Part shown: in pieces, positions 34,721 to 47,089 of the stretch
How positions within the stretch are numbered: the stretch's first letter is position 1
How the letters are laid out: each line of letters opens with the position of its first letter
Assembly: GCA_963854835.1 (NCBI GenBank)
Contig: OY978525.1
Location: 47,203,196 to 47,267,195 of the forward strand
From: Megamerina dolium
Lineage: Eukaryota; Arthropoda; Insecta; Diptera; Megamerinidae
Length of the DNA stretch: 64,000 nucleotides
Reading direction: 5' to 3'
The notes under the pieces: model-generated
The model's database searches: none
The model's input: only the letters and a program-made list of their open reading frames with translations
What the model was told of the DNA's origin: nothing
Position numbers and translations under genes: made by a program

Positions 34721-35830
34721 TAAAGTGGCAAGTACATTAAAGAGTGATTGTAAGTAAAAGTAATGATGAAATAAATTGTTGTTGGGCAAGAAAACTTTTT
34801 TAGTGAATTACGTACGGAACTCCAAGAAAGTTCGTCTTGCCATTAACAGGTCATCGAAGGTCCAAAAAGAATCGATATCAGATTTCATCAAAATTCGGAG
34901 CTACTAATGATAAAGTCACAGAGCTGAAAGAATATGTAGATAAACCAGATGATTTGAGAGAAAAGCTTGAGAAATTAGAGCACATACTCAATATGCTAAA
35001 AATAAACGGACCACTTACATCAGTGATTAGAGAATCAAGTGATGGAACCACGCCATTTAATATCTTCAAGCTTCGAAAATCAAGCCTCAGAAGTGTTGCA
35101 GATGGTTCCAGAGAAATATCGTGGCAGCTACCAATCAGTGATGGAGATACTCCAGCGCAAATATGGAAACGAATATAAGAGCCAATTGCATCGAGTGCAA
35201 TCGAATTAATAAGAGCCTTCGCTTATGTCATCTAGCGTTCTCCGAAAATTGGGAAGAATTCATCGAGAAATTAAAAAAGAGCCATTCATAGATGGTATAC
35301 GTGATGGAGAGATTAAGCGTGCCCTAGTTATGTCACCAAGGAATACATATGCCGAAATAGTCAGTAGTATTTGCACGTATGAAGCCGCCATTTTGATGTG
35401 TCGACCGATGCCATTAGTACGTCAACTAGAAGCAAACATCAGATCTGGTTAAAGCAGTGTGTCAGGTAGTCAAGTCATTAGTGCAATCTGAAGCAAGAAC
35501 AGGCAGACGCTAAAAATTGACTTTAAATTTGTAAGTGCTTCATTTGCGACAAACCAAGATACATGGCGCGTGAATTCCGTGTGCAACGAAAAAGATCAAG
35601 ATCAAATTCTTCAGGAAGACTAAAAAAGGAGAATAAGGTGGTGGATCGCTTCACTAAAACAAATCAATCGTTAAACTAAACCGAGTCAGTTCAGCCGGTC
35701 GCATTAAAAAGCAATGCCTGAGAAGTCTTGCAGATGGTTCCAGAGAAGGATCGTGGCACACCAGCGCAAATATGGGAATTAATATAAGAGTAAATTGCAT
35801 CGAGTGGAATTAATATCGCGTGTGCAACGT
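34721..35830 (+). pseudogene. Plus-strand Gypsy LTR end and gag fragments
   Basis: 34721-34790 matches the 3' part of the 12005-12561 LTR (AAGTACATTAAAG; GAAATAAATTGTTG). Gag pieces follow: a coiled-coil end and capsid start (LEHILNMLKINGPLTSVIRE) at 34837-35178, then capsid C-terminus (SPRNTYAEIVSS) at 35225-35452. Near 35535 the zinc knuckle keeps the cysteine that copy 2 lost (CFICDKP) but has lost its histidine and last cysteine. 35680-35830 repeats part of the capsid sequence, a small internal duplication. The SAP-like domain is absent. Confidence 0.82.
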
Positions 35831-35999
35831 AATAATGAGTTGTCTATCTAGCATGTCTATCTAGTTCTTAAAACTAGATAGACATGCGAGACATGCACCC
35901 AACTACAAAAATAAATTCAATTGGTATATTCCAAAAAATAAAAATAAAAGTATTACAAATCTCTTAATGCTTTTCTTTTCAATCTTAAAAATGAGGTTG

Positions 36000-37260
36000 A
36001 AGGGAACATTAGGTTTCATACCAAATCATTTGAATGTGTTTCAATACGGTGTCGGTAATTAATAGCAAATGATTTGATTTCATCTTTAACATACGGAATA
36101 TTTAGTTTACGATATAGCTGGGCGTTCGTTACGAACTATGGAGCATGGATAAACATGCGAAGTAATTAGACGTTAGAGTTAGACGCCGTACCCCAGAGTT
36201 GAATGCAGTATGTCCACAATGGTTTGATCACTGATTTGTACAAAAGAAGTATATTTTCAACTGACAAATGAGAATTTCTGCCAAAGAGCCAGTCGTTATA
36301 TCGTAGTTTTAAGCCCAATGCTTTCCTCTTGGTAAATATGTGATTCTTCCATGTCAATTTTCGATCAAGATATAAACCATTGATTGATATTTAGCTTCAT
36401 TTGCTTGTGGCATTTCTAAGTTGTTGAATTTAACTGGTGGGCAAGAACCTTTCTTCAGTGTGAAATTAATTTGTACAGATTTTTTTTCATTTATTTTTAT
36501 TCGCCATTTCGATACTTTATTGAGACTGTTTTGCAGGTTTTGTGTTGCGGTAATTGCATTTATATCTAAAGATAAAATTGCTGTATCATCAGCGAATGTG
36601 CCAAGTATTACGTTTTCAGGAGCAGGCAGGTCTGATGTAAAGATTTAGTACAAAATTGGGACCATTACACTTCCTTGATGTACTCCAGGATGTATACTGT
36701 GAAAGGACATGCAGGTTTCGTCCTTTTTGATATATAAAGGTCGGTTCGATAAGTTCGATTTTACTATGATGTATATATTTAACGGCAATAATTTTTAACT
36801 TTATATAATAAGCCCTTTTTTTTTATTTTTATAATAAGCCCTCAGCCAAACTTTATTAAAGGCTTACGAAATTTCTAGGAAAGCAGGTTTGCAGTATTCC
36901 TTTTTTTTATAGCTCAAGTTGATTTCTTTAGCTAATTTGTGAATCTGTTTGATAGTGCTATGTGATTTTCGAAACCCAAATTGATGATTGGGAATAATGT
37001 TCCTGAACTCAATTTCTGGCATTAAGCGGGTTCTGATCAAAACTTCGAATACTTTGGAAATAATGGGCAGTAAGCTAATATGTCGGTAATACGTGACATC
37101 TTCTCTTGTTTTTTTAGGATTTATAACCATTTTCACTTCACAACTTTTCACTGATTTGGGAAATAACATCTTGTTAGCGAGGCATTGAACACGTACATGA
37201 GGACGATAATGGCTTAACAAGGAAGCTCATTTAGGACTTTGGCAGTTATTATCAAATCCG
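36000..37260 (-). pseudogene. Degenerate Jockey RT (minus)
   Basis: Minus-strand pieces include the fingers (HQFGFRKSHSTIKQIHKL at 37220-36864), a catalytic FADDTAIL region near 36600, and the C-terminal section (LLYKSVIKPLWTYCIQLWG at 36357-36166). The order fits one Jockey ORF2 with several frameshifts. The end near 36050 (AQLYRKLNIPYVKDEIK) is the usual Jockey C-terminus. No endonuclease is attached. Confidence 0.82.
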
Positions 37261-37539
37261 GGAGCTTTTGTCAACTACAGATTTTTAATTTAAATGCAAC
37301 TTTCATTTCTTGCGAATTGTTTGATAGGTAGTTCTGATTGGTGGCACTCACCTAAGTACTTTTCAACATCGCTATTAAAGTTGTCATCGCATTCAGTATT
37401 ATTTGGAGTGAAAACAGAAAGAAGGTGAGAAGCAAATGTAATAGCCATTTTTGGATGGCTTCGCGACCAAGAACGATGTGGTGTTTTTAAAATCCATGAT
37501 CATGTCGCTGATTGGATTAGAAAGTGTGAACAATAGGCA

Positions 37540-37905
37540 ATGGCCAAAGGTCCCACTAAGAAAAATCGAGGGAAAGTGCATCAATATACTGTTGGTACTT
37601 CATTTGAACGAATTGCGGTGGATATAGCTGAACCATTTCCTACAAGCTACGCATGGAACAAGTATGTTCTGGTGGTAATAGATTAATTCAATAAATAGTC
37701 TGAAATATACACCATTCTAAATCAATAAGCTAGTACAGTTGCCGATGTATTCGTCAACCAACGGATTACTCGTTTTGGTATACCGATGAAATTACACTCA
37801 GACCTAGGTCGTAATTTCGAATCAGTGGTATTCGAAGGGGTGTGTCATATGTTGGGAATACACAAAACCAGTACAACACATTTGCTTCCACAATCTGACG
37901 ATCCA
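37540..37905 (+). pseudogene. Gypsy integrase core fragment (plus)
   Basis: The frame contains FERIAVDIAEPFPTS with the first catalytic aspartate, YVLVVID, and FGIPMKLHSDLGRNFESVVF with the second. It ends just before the catalytic glutamate, where a different LINE begins (37906). Two internal stops (after VVID and FNK) and one after NQ disable it. It could belong to the SAP-Gag Gypsy family, which otherwise lacks integrase here, but that link is unproven. Confidence 0.85.
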
Positions 37906-38885
37906 TGCCTACGCTGAAGATATTTATCTATATATTTCCGCAATCCCTACTGAGGCTGATGATACTTATGGTCATAAAACTTAATGCTGACATCCAGTTA
38001 ATTAACCCGTGGGCAGACAAAAACAATGTTTACAATTTGTCCTTTGAAATCCAAGATATTGCCTATATCGGGGAAGAATATATGCTCTCTAGTTATTGAA
38101 CCAATCTTAATAGGGTATTCGAAACTTGAACTTGTCGATACTTCCGTGAGCTTAGGTTTTTCGATTAACTGCAACCTAACGTGTAGTGACCACTTTAATG
38201 CAGTCGTTTATAAAATATATATTTGGGTTCCCCTCGCTGTTTAGCTGAATACATTCCGTGTTCAGTTAGAGTTAACTTGGTTAAACCATTAATAGTTCCC
38301 CACATTACATACTTCAGTGTTATTTATAGTAAATTGGATTCCACATCTCAACGTAAACTTACACTAGCTTTCAACAGAGCGATCCGATATGCATTTGGTT
38401 CGCGTTTCTATGATCATATTTCTGACAAATCTACCGCTATTTTAGGAGTAGGATTGGCTGAATTTTTGAAAATCCGAAAATCCTATCCGATCCACTCAAC
38501 TTTTTATCCTTAGGATTACTCATTTGAATTCTGGTCGTTTCTTCTTTGTCAACGCCATTAGACTATGGAACTAGCTTCCATCCGGGCTCAAGCGAATTGT
38601 TCATGTTGGCCGTTTCTGAAGCAATCTCATCCGACACTACATTGAATCCCTTTAACTTCCTTAAATTATGTCTTCTCACTCACTAACTTCTACCTCATTA
38701 TCTTTTGTTCATCTTTCCTTAATTTTTGTTTCTTTTTTTAAATTCTGTCCTTAATTTTACTTTTGGTTAAGTTTCTTAGTGCAATATCATTCATTAGTAT
38801 GTAATATTTTTATTGCAATTTTTCTTTAAATGTAGCTTTGTACCTTAAATAATAATAATAAAAATAATAATAATAATATTATTGT
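37906..38885 (+). pseudogene. LINE RT C-terminal half, possibly CR1-like
   Basis: Plus-strand frames carry a decayed catalytic motif (AYAEDIYLY), KSKILPISGKN, and a thumb/C-terminal region (RKLTLAFNRAIRYAFG; YDHISDKSTAILGVG). It continues to RLWN at about 38560 and ends in a (TAA)n-rich tail at 38847-38885, a natural LINE 3' end. The LQLY-type catalytic neighbourhood differs from Jockey and suggests the CR1/L2 group; this is an inference. Confidence 0.7.
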
Positions 38886-38994
38886 TATACCCATAAAATA
38901 TAATAATATAATATATAATTTAATAATTGGAATGATTTTATAATGTAGTGAGCCAAAGCGTATAAATTACACACATACCATTTTGGCTCACAAC
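38886..38994 (-). repeat. Gypsy LTR 5'-end fragment
   Basis: It matches about 60 bp of the LTR start of Gypsy copy 2, including AATGATTTTATAATGTAGTG and both hairpin arms (38948-38957, 38982-38991), in the same orientation. The loop between the arms has diverged. Confidence 0.85.
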
Positions 38995-40271
38995 ACTCAC
39001 CATTCCACGCTCCCACACCAAAAGCCATATTTGTTCAGCATTCTTTAATTTGGCCCCTTTTTTTTAATGTAAAAATATTGTTGGATTAAAGACAATCATT
39101 GACATTGGAAAAATTTTAAAGTGATATTTGCATGGGATTCCAAAATATGCGATACTGTAAACGTTTTGCTGTAGGACCAATTACCAGCAAATATTCTTCA
39201 AATTTCTCTACGCCGCATGATCGATATTAGTAGAATCGATTCTGGTGTAAACAAAGAGACAAATGGTATTATGCCGAAGGTCCAAAAATTAGAATATTGG
39301 TAAACTAATCATGAGTTGAGGCTGAGGAAAAAATTAAAAACAAATTTGAAAATATTCCCTGTTTTGTGTCTATCCAATATGTTTGTAATAAAATATAAAA
39401 TTTAATCATTTCACCGGTAAAAGCCTTTCGTTCGTTAGCAAGTTCCTATGTGCATGTAAACATATAAGTAATTTTAAATTATCAACAATATGGGAAATCT
39501 TTTGTTTCTCGAGAATTTTTTAAGTCAGTAGCTTTGCTAGTTAATAACACTTGCGTGCTTGAATCGCATACATTGTTTCCTGTGTAGCAGAGCACACAGC
39601 CAGAAAACGAAATTCAAGTGTTGCTAACCGTTTTACTAGGATTTTGATGTGTGATAGCATTAGTCATTAGTATTTTAAGAATTCATTTTAAATCACTTAA
39701 AAGTCTTATAATGTCCATCTTATTCTTATTCATCGTTAGGCATTAGTCGGTGATAGCATTGGGCATATGATTTTACCAACTCATATTGACGAAGATATAC
39801 ATGAACTTGTGAAGACTGGGGCAGATTTATCAGATTCTCAACGGTCTCTATTCAATAGTTGGTTTGTGAAAGCAGAAGCAGCATCATGTAACAAACATAA
39901 AAGCAATATAAATCCTCTTAAAAATAAACGATATGTACTCAGGAGAGACTATAGGTGAGTAAAGAAGGTATAAATATAGTTTCTTGTAAGTATTATATTT
40001 GTATATACATATCAGTGTTATAGAATTTGCACCACGCAGTAATTTTACAACAAGATTGTCAAACAATTAATATTTGTTCCGTAATCAGATTGTTTATTAC
40101 ACAGTTATAGTGAGATTAGTCAACACGTAAGGTAATAGAAAGTAAAATAAAGTAATGTAAAAAACGCAGTGCGATTAATCAATACATATAGCTCAGTCCA
40201 TATGCTATGTAAATAAGAAAGAGATAGCTAAGTTTAGTATAAAATACAAATATGATAAAGAGAAAACTTGG
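38995..40271. other. Unassigned intergenic sequence
   Basis: No family recognised. A 63-codon frame (39767-39958, MILPTHIDEDIHELVK) has a normal composition but no match I can name. Confidence 0.4.
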
Positions 40272-40606
40272 CCTTTTTATCTGTAGGTTGTGGGTTCAAT
40301 CCCCGGCTGATGCTTTACAAATTTAATATCGAAAAGATTTTTCTGTCGAATGGTACCCACCTGTCGGCAAGCTATTGGCAATTCTTCCGACAGTAACAAC
40401 TTGCCATGAAAATGCTTCTAAAAGAACTCTGTGACAAAGCTCAGAAAAAGTGATGTCACAAGGGTTCTGCCGTTCGGAACCGGCTAAAATAAGTAGGTCC
40501 CTTCTAATATCGTCCAAAATTTAACACGCACAACAGTAATGGAAGATAAGCTCGTCCAATGAGCCCTTCGGGGCTTTAAGTGCCACATATTTATTTTTTT
40601 TTATAG
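40272..40606 (+). mobile_element. tRNA-derived SINE, 5'-truncated
   Basis: The copy starts inside the tRNA-like head (CTGTAGGTTGTGGGTTCAAT) and retains a perfect B box, GGTTCAATCCC, but no A box. The body and 3' end (CTTTAAGTGCCACATATTTA) match the full copy at 44841-45204 in opposite orientation. Confidence 0.9.
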
Positions 40607-41448
<842 letters not shown>

Positions 41449-41461
41449 ATTTTGCCGAATA

Positions 41462-44400
41462 CTTACTTACTTACTTATGTGGCCATAACAACCGAATATC
41501 GATTTAGGCCGAAAATAACATGCTTCGCCAGCCATCTCTGTTCTTCGCTAGCTGGCGCCAGTTAGAAATTCCAAGCGCCGTCAGGTTCTCCAGTACTTGG
41601 TCTTTTCACCGGAGGTTAGGTCTTCCTCTTCTGCGTCGTCTTCCAGCGGGTTCCGAATATAACACCTTCTTAGCTGGAGCGTGTTCTTCCATTCGCTCAA
41701 CATGACCTAACCAGCGCAGCCGCTGGATTTGATGCGCTTTACTATGTCAATATCGGCATACAGCTCGTACAGCTCATGGTTGTACCTTGTTCAGTACTCG
41801 CCACCAACGCAAATAGGTCGAAAGATTTTACGTAGGACTTTTCTCTCGAAAACTCCAAGCATTCGCTCATCCGAGGTGTAAATTGTCCAGGCTTCAGCGC
41901 CATATGTTAGGACAGGCATGATGAGAGACTTGTAGAGTGTAGTTTTCGTTCTTCGAGAGAGAGTTCGACTTCTCAATTGCTTACTCAGCCCAAAGTAACA
42001 CCTGTTAGCAAGAGTTATCATACGCATGATCTCCAAGCTGATGTCATTACTGCTGTTAATGCTGGTTCCAAGATAGACAAAGTCCCATACTACTTCAAAA
42101 GAGTAGTTGTCAACAGTGACGTGCTGTCCAAGACACTGGGACTCTTTGTTTGTTAACACTAGATACTTCGTCTTGCCCTCGTTCACCGTGAGACCCATCC
42201 GACGCGACTCTCTCTCTAACTCTGAGAATGCTACACTGACTGCTCGCGTGTTCATGCCGATTATGTCAATATCGTCGGCACACGATAACAGCATGACACT
42301 TTTGTTGAAGACAGTGCCATTATGTCGTAAATCAGCAGCTCGTATTATTTTCTTCATAATAAGATTGAAGAAGTCGCACGATAACGAATCACCTTGTCTG
42401 AAACCCCGTTCGGTATTAAACGGTGCGGAGAGGTCCTTCCCAATTTTCACTGCACAACGGGAGTTATGGAGTGTCATTCTACAAAGTCGAATGAGCTTTG
42501 CAGGAATACCGAACTCAGACATTGTTGCGTAGAGGTAATCCCTTACCGGACTGTCGAAAGCGGCTTTATAATCAACAAATAGGTGGTGTGTGTCGATCTG
42601 TTTTTCTTGGGTCTTCTCCAGGATGAGCCTCCAATCATCAGGCATGCTTTCACCCGACCATATTCTGCTTATGAGCTGGTGCATGCAGGCGAGCAGCTCA
42701 TCGCCTCCGGTCTTAAACAACTCGGCAGGCAGGCCATCATCACCTGCAGCTTTGTTGTTCTTCAGCCTTAAAATGGCCGTTTCAACCTAGTCATAGTCGG
42801 GTAGTGGAACATCAACACCATCATCTGTAATCGGGGCTATCGGGCAATCCTCTCCACTGGCGGAATTTTTCGTAGCTTCGCCATTCAGTAACGCGGAGAA
42901 GTGTTCCCTCCATAGGCTCAGTACACTCTGGACATCCGTAACCAGATTCTCATTTCCATCACGACAAGAAGAGGCTCCGGGATTTAAACCGCCACTTAGG
43001 AGCTTGATCTTTTCAAAGAATTTTCGAGTCTCATTCTTGTCGGTACACATCTCTATCTCCTCACACTCGCGTCTTTCTTGTTCTCTTTTCTTGCGCCTGA
43101 AAAGACGTCTCTCTACACTCCTTTTCTCTCTGTACCGCTCCTTAACAACTCGCGTTGCACCTGCACACCGGGTTTTTCTGTAGGCGGCGTCTTTCTCTGC
43201 GGTAGCGTCGCAACACTCCTGATCATACCACTCATTCCTCAGAGGTCGGTAGTAACCGATTACCTCCTCGGCAGCAGTAGTCATGGAGTGGGATATATGT
43301 GTCCACCGTGCGTATGTATCATCAAGTGGGGAGTGTTCTGCACAAGCAGATCCGATAGTCGAGTGGAAAATGCATGTGCTCTCTCTGGTGATCGCAGCTT
43401 ACGGACGTCGAGCTTTCTCTTGTTATTTGAGACACATAAACGTGTGCGCACCTTAGCTACAACAAGGTAGTGATCCTAGTCGATGTTGGCACCACGGATC
43501 GATTTCATGTCCATCACACTGGAAGCATGCCTTCCGTCAATCACCACATGATCAATTTGGTTTCTTGTACGTTGATCTGGAGACAGCCATGTCGCTTTGT
43601 GGATGTCGAGATGCTGGAATCTGGTCCACCAAATGTTTCGTGCTGCGGCGAAGTCGATCAGCCTCATTCCGTTATCGGAGGTGTTCTGGTGGAGGCTGAA
43701 TTTTCCGACCGTTGGACCAAAGGTACCTTCCTTACCCACCCTGGCATTAAAGTCGCCAAGCACAATTTTGATATCGTGGCGGGGACAGCGGTCATAAGCT
43801 TCTTCGAGGCGCTGAAAGAAGCTCTCCTTGGTCACATTGTGCTCATCTGTCCGAGCGTGGGCACATATAAGGCTGATGTTGAAGAATTTTGCCTTGATGC
43901 GGATTGTGGCCAGCCGTTCGTTCACAGGCGTGAACTGTGAGACAAGATGCCGTAGTCTCTTGCTGACCAAAAAACCACATCCTAATTCGTGCCTTTCAGC
44001 ATGGCAACTGTAGTAGATGTCACAGGACGCTCTTTTGGAACAGCCCTGTCCCGTCCATCGCATTTCCTGGAGAGCGGTGATGTCAGCTCTGTATTTTTCG
44101 AGGACATCAACCAGCTGGATAGAGGCACACTCCCTATAAAGGGACCGGACATTCCAGGTGCATATCCGTAAATCATGGTCCTTTTTTCGTTTGCGCGGGT
44201 CATCAACAAAGGGGGTAGTCCGTTTCCGAGGCATTTTTATATTGTTCACTGGGCAAGTTTTTTATGTGGCGGGTCCCAAACCCAACGCACAACCTCTAAC
44301 CGAAAAGATTTTCGCCACTCACTTCAGCCGCCTCCCAGCGGGTGCCAGGAAGACGTTGACCGGTGGTCGCCACATGGAGGGCCCCATTAATAATAATGAA

Positions 44401-44625
44401 AGCGCCATCACATAGTAAGCAGAGCAAGCTACATGACTACCCCTCATTAACAAATAAAGGTATCATCACATAGCGCTCAGATCAAACTACATGACAGCCA
44501 GTGAGTTGACTTGCGATGAGTTCAACAAGGATCGCACTAGCCCCACCTGGTTGATGCAATTAGACACGTTACCTTGTGAAAACACCATCAGACCACCTTA
44601 TGGTTCTGGTGGTATGGTTCTTAAA
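41462..44625 (-). mobile_element. Full-length RTE LINE with 13-bp target duplication
   Basis: ATTTTGCCGAATA is present at 41449-41461 and 44626-44638, a perfect target duplication. On the minus strand the element has about 375 bp of leader, an endonuclease, a reverse transcriptase and a 3' end GGCCACATAAG followed by (TAAG)n. The 3164-bp length suits a complete or nearly complete RTE. The leader contains two similar stretches (ATCACATAG ... ACTACATGAC, near 44404-44437 and 44463-44497). Confidence 0.93.
41500..44249 (-). pseudogene. RTE endonuclease-reverse transcriptase, disabled
   Basis: The start ATG at 44249 leads to a basic segment and the endonuclease (LRICTWNVRSLY; ITALQEMRWTG; LGDFNARVG; RNQIDHVVIDG). 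A TAG near 43471 interrupts ID-DHYLV and another near 42787 interrupts the linker. RT motif A (LFVDYKAAFDS) and motif B (GFRQGDSLS) are present. Between PDDWRL and ILEKTQEK, about 42625, an in-frame deletion has removed the RT fingers. Motif C reads CADD rather than YADD. The C-terminal part has further changes (41791-41500). In databases this frame is sometimes mislabelled as a developmental host protein; it is a LINE. Confidence 0.92.
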
Positions 44626-44638
44626 ATTTTGCCGAATA

Positions 44639-44827
44639 GAGTTGAAAAAAAAATTTGTTAACATTTCATTAAATTTAATTTTGAACCAAATCCGGGAATA
44701 ACGTTTCAAGCGATTAAAAAAAATACTGGAAGTACAAACAAGTCTCTGCTATTTCACAAAAATGACATCACAGGGAAGATGTGGCTAAATTTTTTAGATG
44801 TAAAATGCCATTCGTAAGGGTGGGCAT
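44639..44827. other. Spacer between RTE and SINE
   Basis: Short AT-rich sequence with no feature seen. Confidence 0.5.
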
Positions 44828-45143
44828 CTGGAAACATCATAAAAAATAAAAATAAATATGTGGCACTTAAAGCCCCAAAGGGCTCATTGGCCGAGCTTCT
44901 CTTCCATTACTGTTGTGCGTCTTAAATTTTGGACAGTATTAGAATGGACCTACTTATTTTAGCCGGTTCCGAACGGCAGAACACTTGTGACATCACTTTT
45001 TCTGAGCTTTGTCACAGAGTTCTTTTTAGAAGCTTTTTCATGGCAAGTTGTTACTGTCGGAAGAATTGCCAATTGCTTGCCGACAGGTGGGTACCGTTCG
45101 AAAGAAAAATCTTTTCGATATTAAATTTGTTATGCATCAGCCG

Positions 45144-45154
45144 GGTATTGAACC
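45144..45154 (-). promoter_or_regulatory. SINE B box (RNA polymerase III)
   Basis: Minus strand GGTTCAATACC, a perfect fit to GGTTCRANNCC, about 32 bases from the A box, as in tRNA genes. Confidence 0.88.
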
Positions 45155-45186
45155 ACGACCTACAGATCAGAAGGCGAACACACTAA

Positions 45187-45197
45187 CCACTGAGCTA
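45187..45197 (-). promoter_or_regulatory. SINE A box (RNA polymerase III)
   Basis: Minus strand TAGCTCAGTGG, a perfect fit to TRGCNNAGTGG, 7 bases from the SINE start. Confidence 0.85.
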
Positions 45198-45379
45198 CGG
45201 CACCCTGGAAACATCATAGTCTTGAAATATTAGCGATTTTGTAGCAGAATCAGTTAATTTTTTCATGTGAAAATTTCGATTTTTGGGATGAATAAAAGTA
45301 ATTTGCGGAAATAACAAGTGAATTTAAGAACTTAAATGTTGGCAGTTAAACAATTCAAAGTCACTGCGGAGGAAATCAA

Positions 45380-45965
45380 CGAATCCGACTCATATTTTCA
45401 GGCGATTAGCATTCATACTCACAGTACCGTTTTTCTCAAAATTTAGAAGAAGGAGTTCGAGACTATATGACGTAAGCTGAAGACGGCATACCAGTCTATT
45501 CTAACAGGAGAAATAAGTGAGATTGTTGAAAGTGGCTACTCTATCGATTTGATTCTCCCAAACGATCCTTTAGTTTTATAGTGAAGTCCGGAAAAGTCAA
45601 CGCATATTATATCACGTTATGACTCGTAAGTGTCCATTGTGTCGGAAGACATCCACTTCACACCTGCCCCGATTTCGCAAAATTATAAAAAAAAAACGCA
45701 TCGAACAGTCCTCATGAAGGAACTCCTTTGTCAACTCCGCTGGAACATCAACTGAAGAATCACGTCAATCATTTGAATCCCAATTGTTGTAAACGAAAAA
45801 TGTAATATTCTCCCTCGACAGTGTTACTTGAAACGGCACTGGTATACGTTCGACATCATAATACATTTATAGCTTGACTTAATGCATTAAGCAACTCAGG
45901 GTCTAAAGCGATATTTATACATTAGACAAAACTGTGTTAATTGCTGTTTAGATTACTGGTTAATA
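45380..45965 (+). pseudogene. BEL/Pao Gag-protease scrap
   Basis: Plus-strand frames show CPLCRK followed after a shift by HPLHTCPDFAKL, a Pao-type zinc knuckle, near 45629-45680. Further on, VLLETALVYVRHHNTFIA and, after another shift, SNSGSKAIFIH resemble the start of the Pao protease (D-S-G-S replaced by NSGS). Several stops and frameshifts. It appears to be a different family from the element at 5924-8354. Confidence 0.6.
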
Positions 45966-46179
45966 TGCGCTTATCACTGAAAGTGGATACTTTTGTTCTT
46001 AGGTAGGTAGGTAAGTTGGCTGACATAGGGCCGCACTTATGTCAACTCATGGCCCATTTTGATACCACAGGAACTAATTCTTATCTCACTGGGTCTTCCT
46101 TAAACCAACCTTTGGGTTTTATAAACGAAATTATCTTTGTTAATTTTATGAATGCAATATTAACATCCTAACATCCTAG

Positions 46180-46500
46180 CCTAGCATCCGCAGAGAAGAT
46201 GTTCTAACGTTTACCTTTTCCTCCTCTGGACAGTTTCTACAATGATCATAATGCAGTACCTTTAGTCTGATGGCTTGTCTACCTATAATATAGGCTGTTA
46301 ACCATTTGCGGTGTAGGTTAATCGGCAGGAGATGTAACATGACATTTAATGCTGCTTTTAAAATTGTCTTGAGACACCTGCTAGGCATAAGCCTGCTGCC
46401 CTCTGAATTCTTTCTATGCATCCAACCGCATTACTCTTATTGAATACCGGCCACCAAACTAGCATCCCGTAAGTTTCACCAACACTACACACTGGTCCCA
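46180..46500 (-). pseudogene. LINE C-terminal scrap (RT/RNase H junction)
   Basis: Minus-strand translation gives LVWWPVFNKSNAV and CIERIQRAAGLCLAG in one frame and LKTILKAALNVMLHLLPINL in the next. This order (WWP, RIQR, ALNVMLHLLP) is typical of the region between RT and RNase H in I/LOA/R1-type LINEs. It is related to, but diverged from, the LOA-type element in block B. Confidence 0.7.
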
Positions 46501-47089
46501 AAATCAAATTTTTTGACAGAAACTCTATTTTTTTTATTAGTTAGGAAAAATTACATATAATTTCTAATAAAATATATTCCAACGCACTTACAAATCACAA
46601 TGATGAAGTTCAAAATACAACCCTGTGTGTGTACGGATCCCTTTACGTTACTGTTTAGTTACTGTAGCTTCTGATTTTGTATGGTTCTTAAAATAAAATA
46701 TACAAATTTATGACAAAATAAAATACAAGGTATTTAGAATATACGTGCTATCACGGAGTTCATGCTTTATGTGTTCTACCTCTGTTTACTGTGTTTTTGT
46801 AAAGTGTTATTTTATGCAAAGCTAACCTACCATTTGTTTGGTTTCGTGGAATATATTGGTATATTGGATTGTCGAGGATTGTCGAACTATTAATGCAATA
46901 TTGTTTGTTAAAGGGTATGTAATACGGTGGCATATACCTTTTTCACTCAGAAAAATTAACAAAACGCTTAATAAAAACAAAATTAATTTGATAAATAAGC
47001 AAATAAGATATATCGTCTCGTATGCAAATAGTTCTTTGCTCAAATGTAATAAATAGAATGGTGGATAGAATTAAAAAAGTGCATGAACG
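46501..47089. other. Unassigned AT-rich spacer
   Basis: No recognisable gene or repeat. Short overlapping frames on both strands have no motif. Confidence 0.5.

Larger units (their letters stand above)
23848..34831 (+). repeat. Large direct duplication, block A
   Basis: About 11 kb that is nearly identical to block B (48243-64000). It starts inside a Transib fragment next to a Gypsy RT scrap and contains LINE remnants in both orientations, a microsatellite, a SINE and a MITE-like repeat. It holds the empty site (26461-26474, CTTGATGTTATATA) for the LOA insertion seen in B. From 32762 to 34706 the blocks are offset by exactly 29169 bp with no net indel. The right boundary may lie beyond 34831 because block B stops at the window edge. 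Confidence 0.95.
44841..45204 (-). mobile_element. Full-length tRNA-derived SINE with 13-bp target duplication
   Basis: CTGGAAACATCAT flanks both sides (44828-44840, 45205-45217). The minus-strand sequence starts GGGTGCCGTAGCTCAGTGG, continues with a tRNA-like head, then a body and a T/A-rich tail after GTGCCACATATTTATTTTTA. At 364 bp it is the reference copy for the family in this window. It has no coding potential; retrotransposition would depend on a partner LINE. Confidence 0.93.

Noticed and set aside
40280..40320. A possible tRNA gene (GGTTCAATCCCCGGC)
   Set aside because: The B-box-like sequence belongs to the tRNA-derived SINE. There is no complete cloverleaf, and the sequence continues into the SINE body.
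43476..44249. A possible host gene (frames like this are sometimes labelled as a craniofacial development protein)
   Set aside because: The motifs and target duplication show it is the RTE LINE endonuclease.
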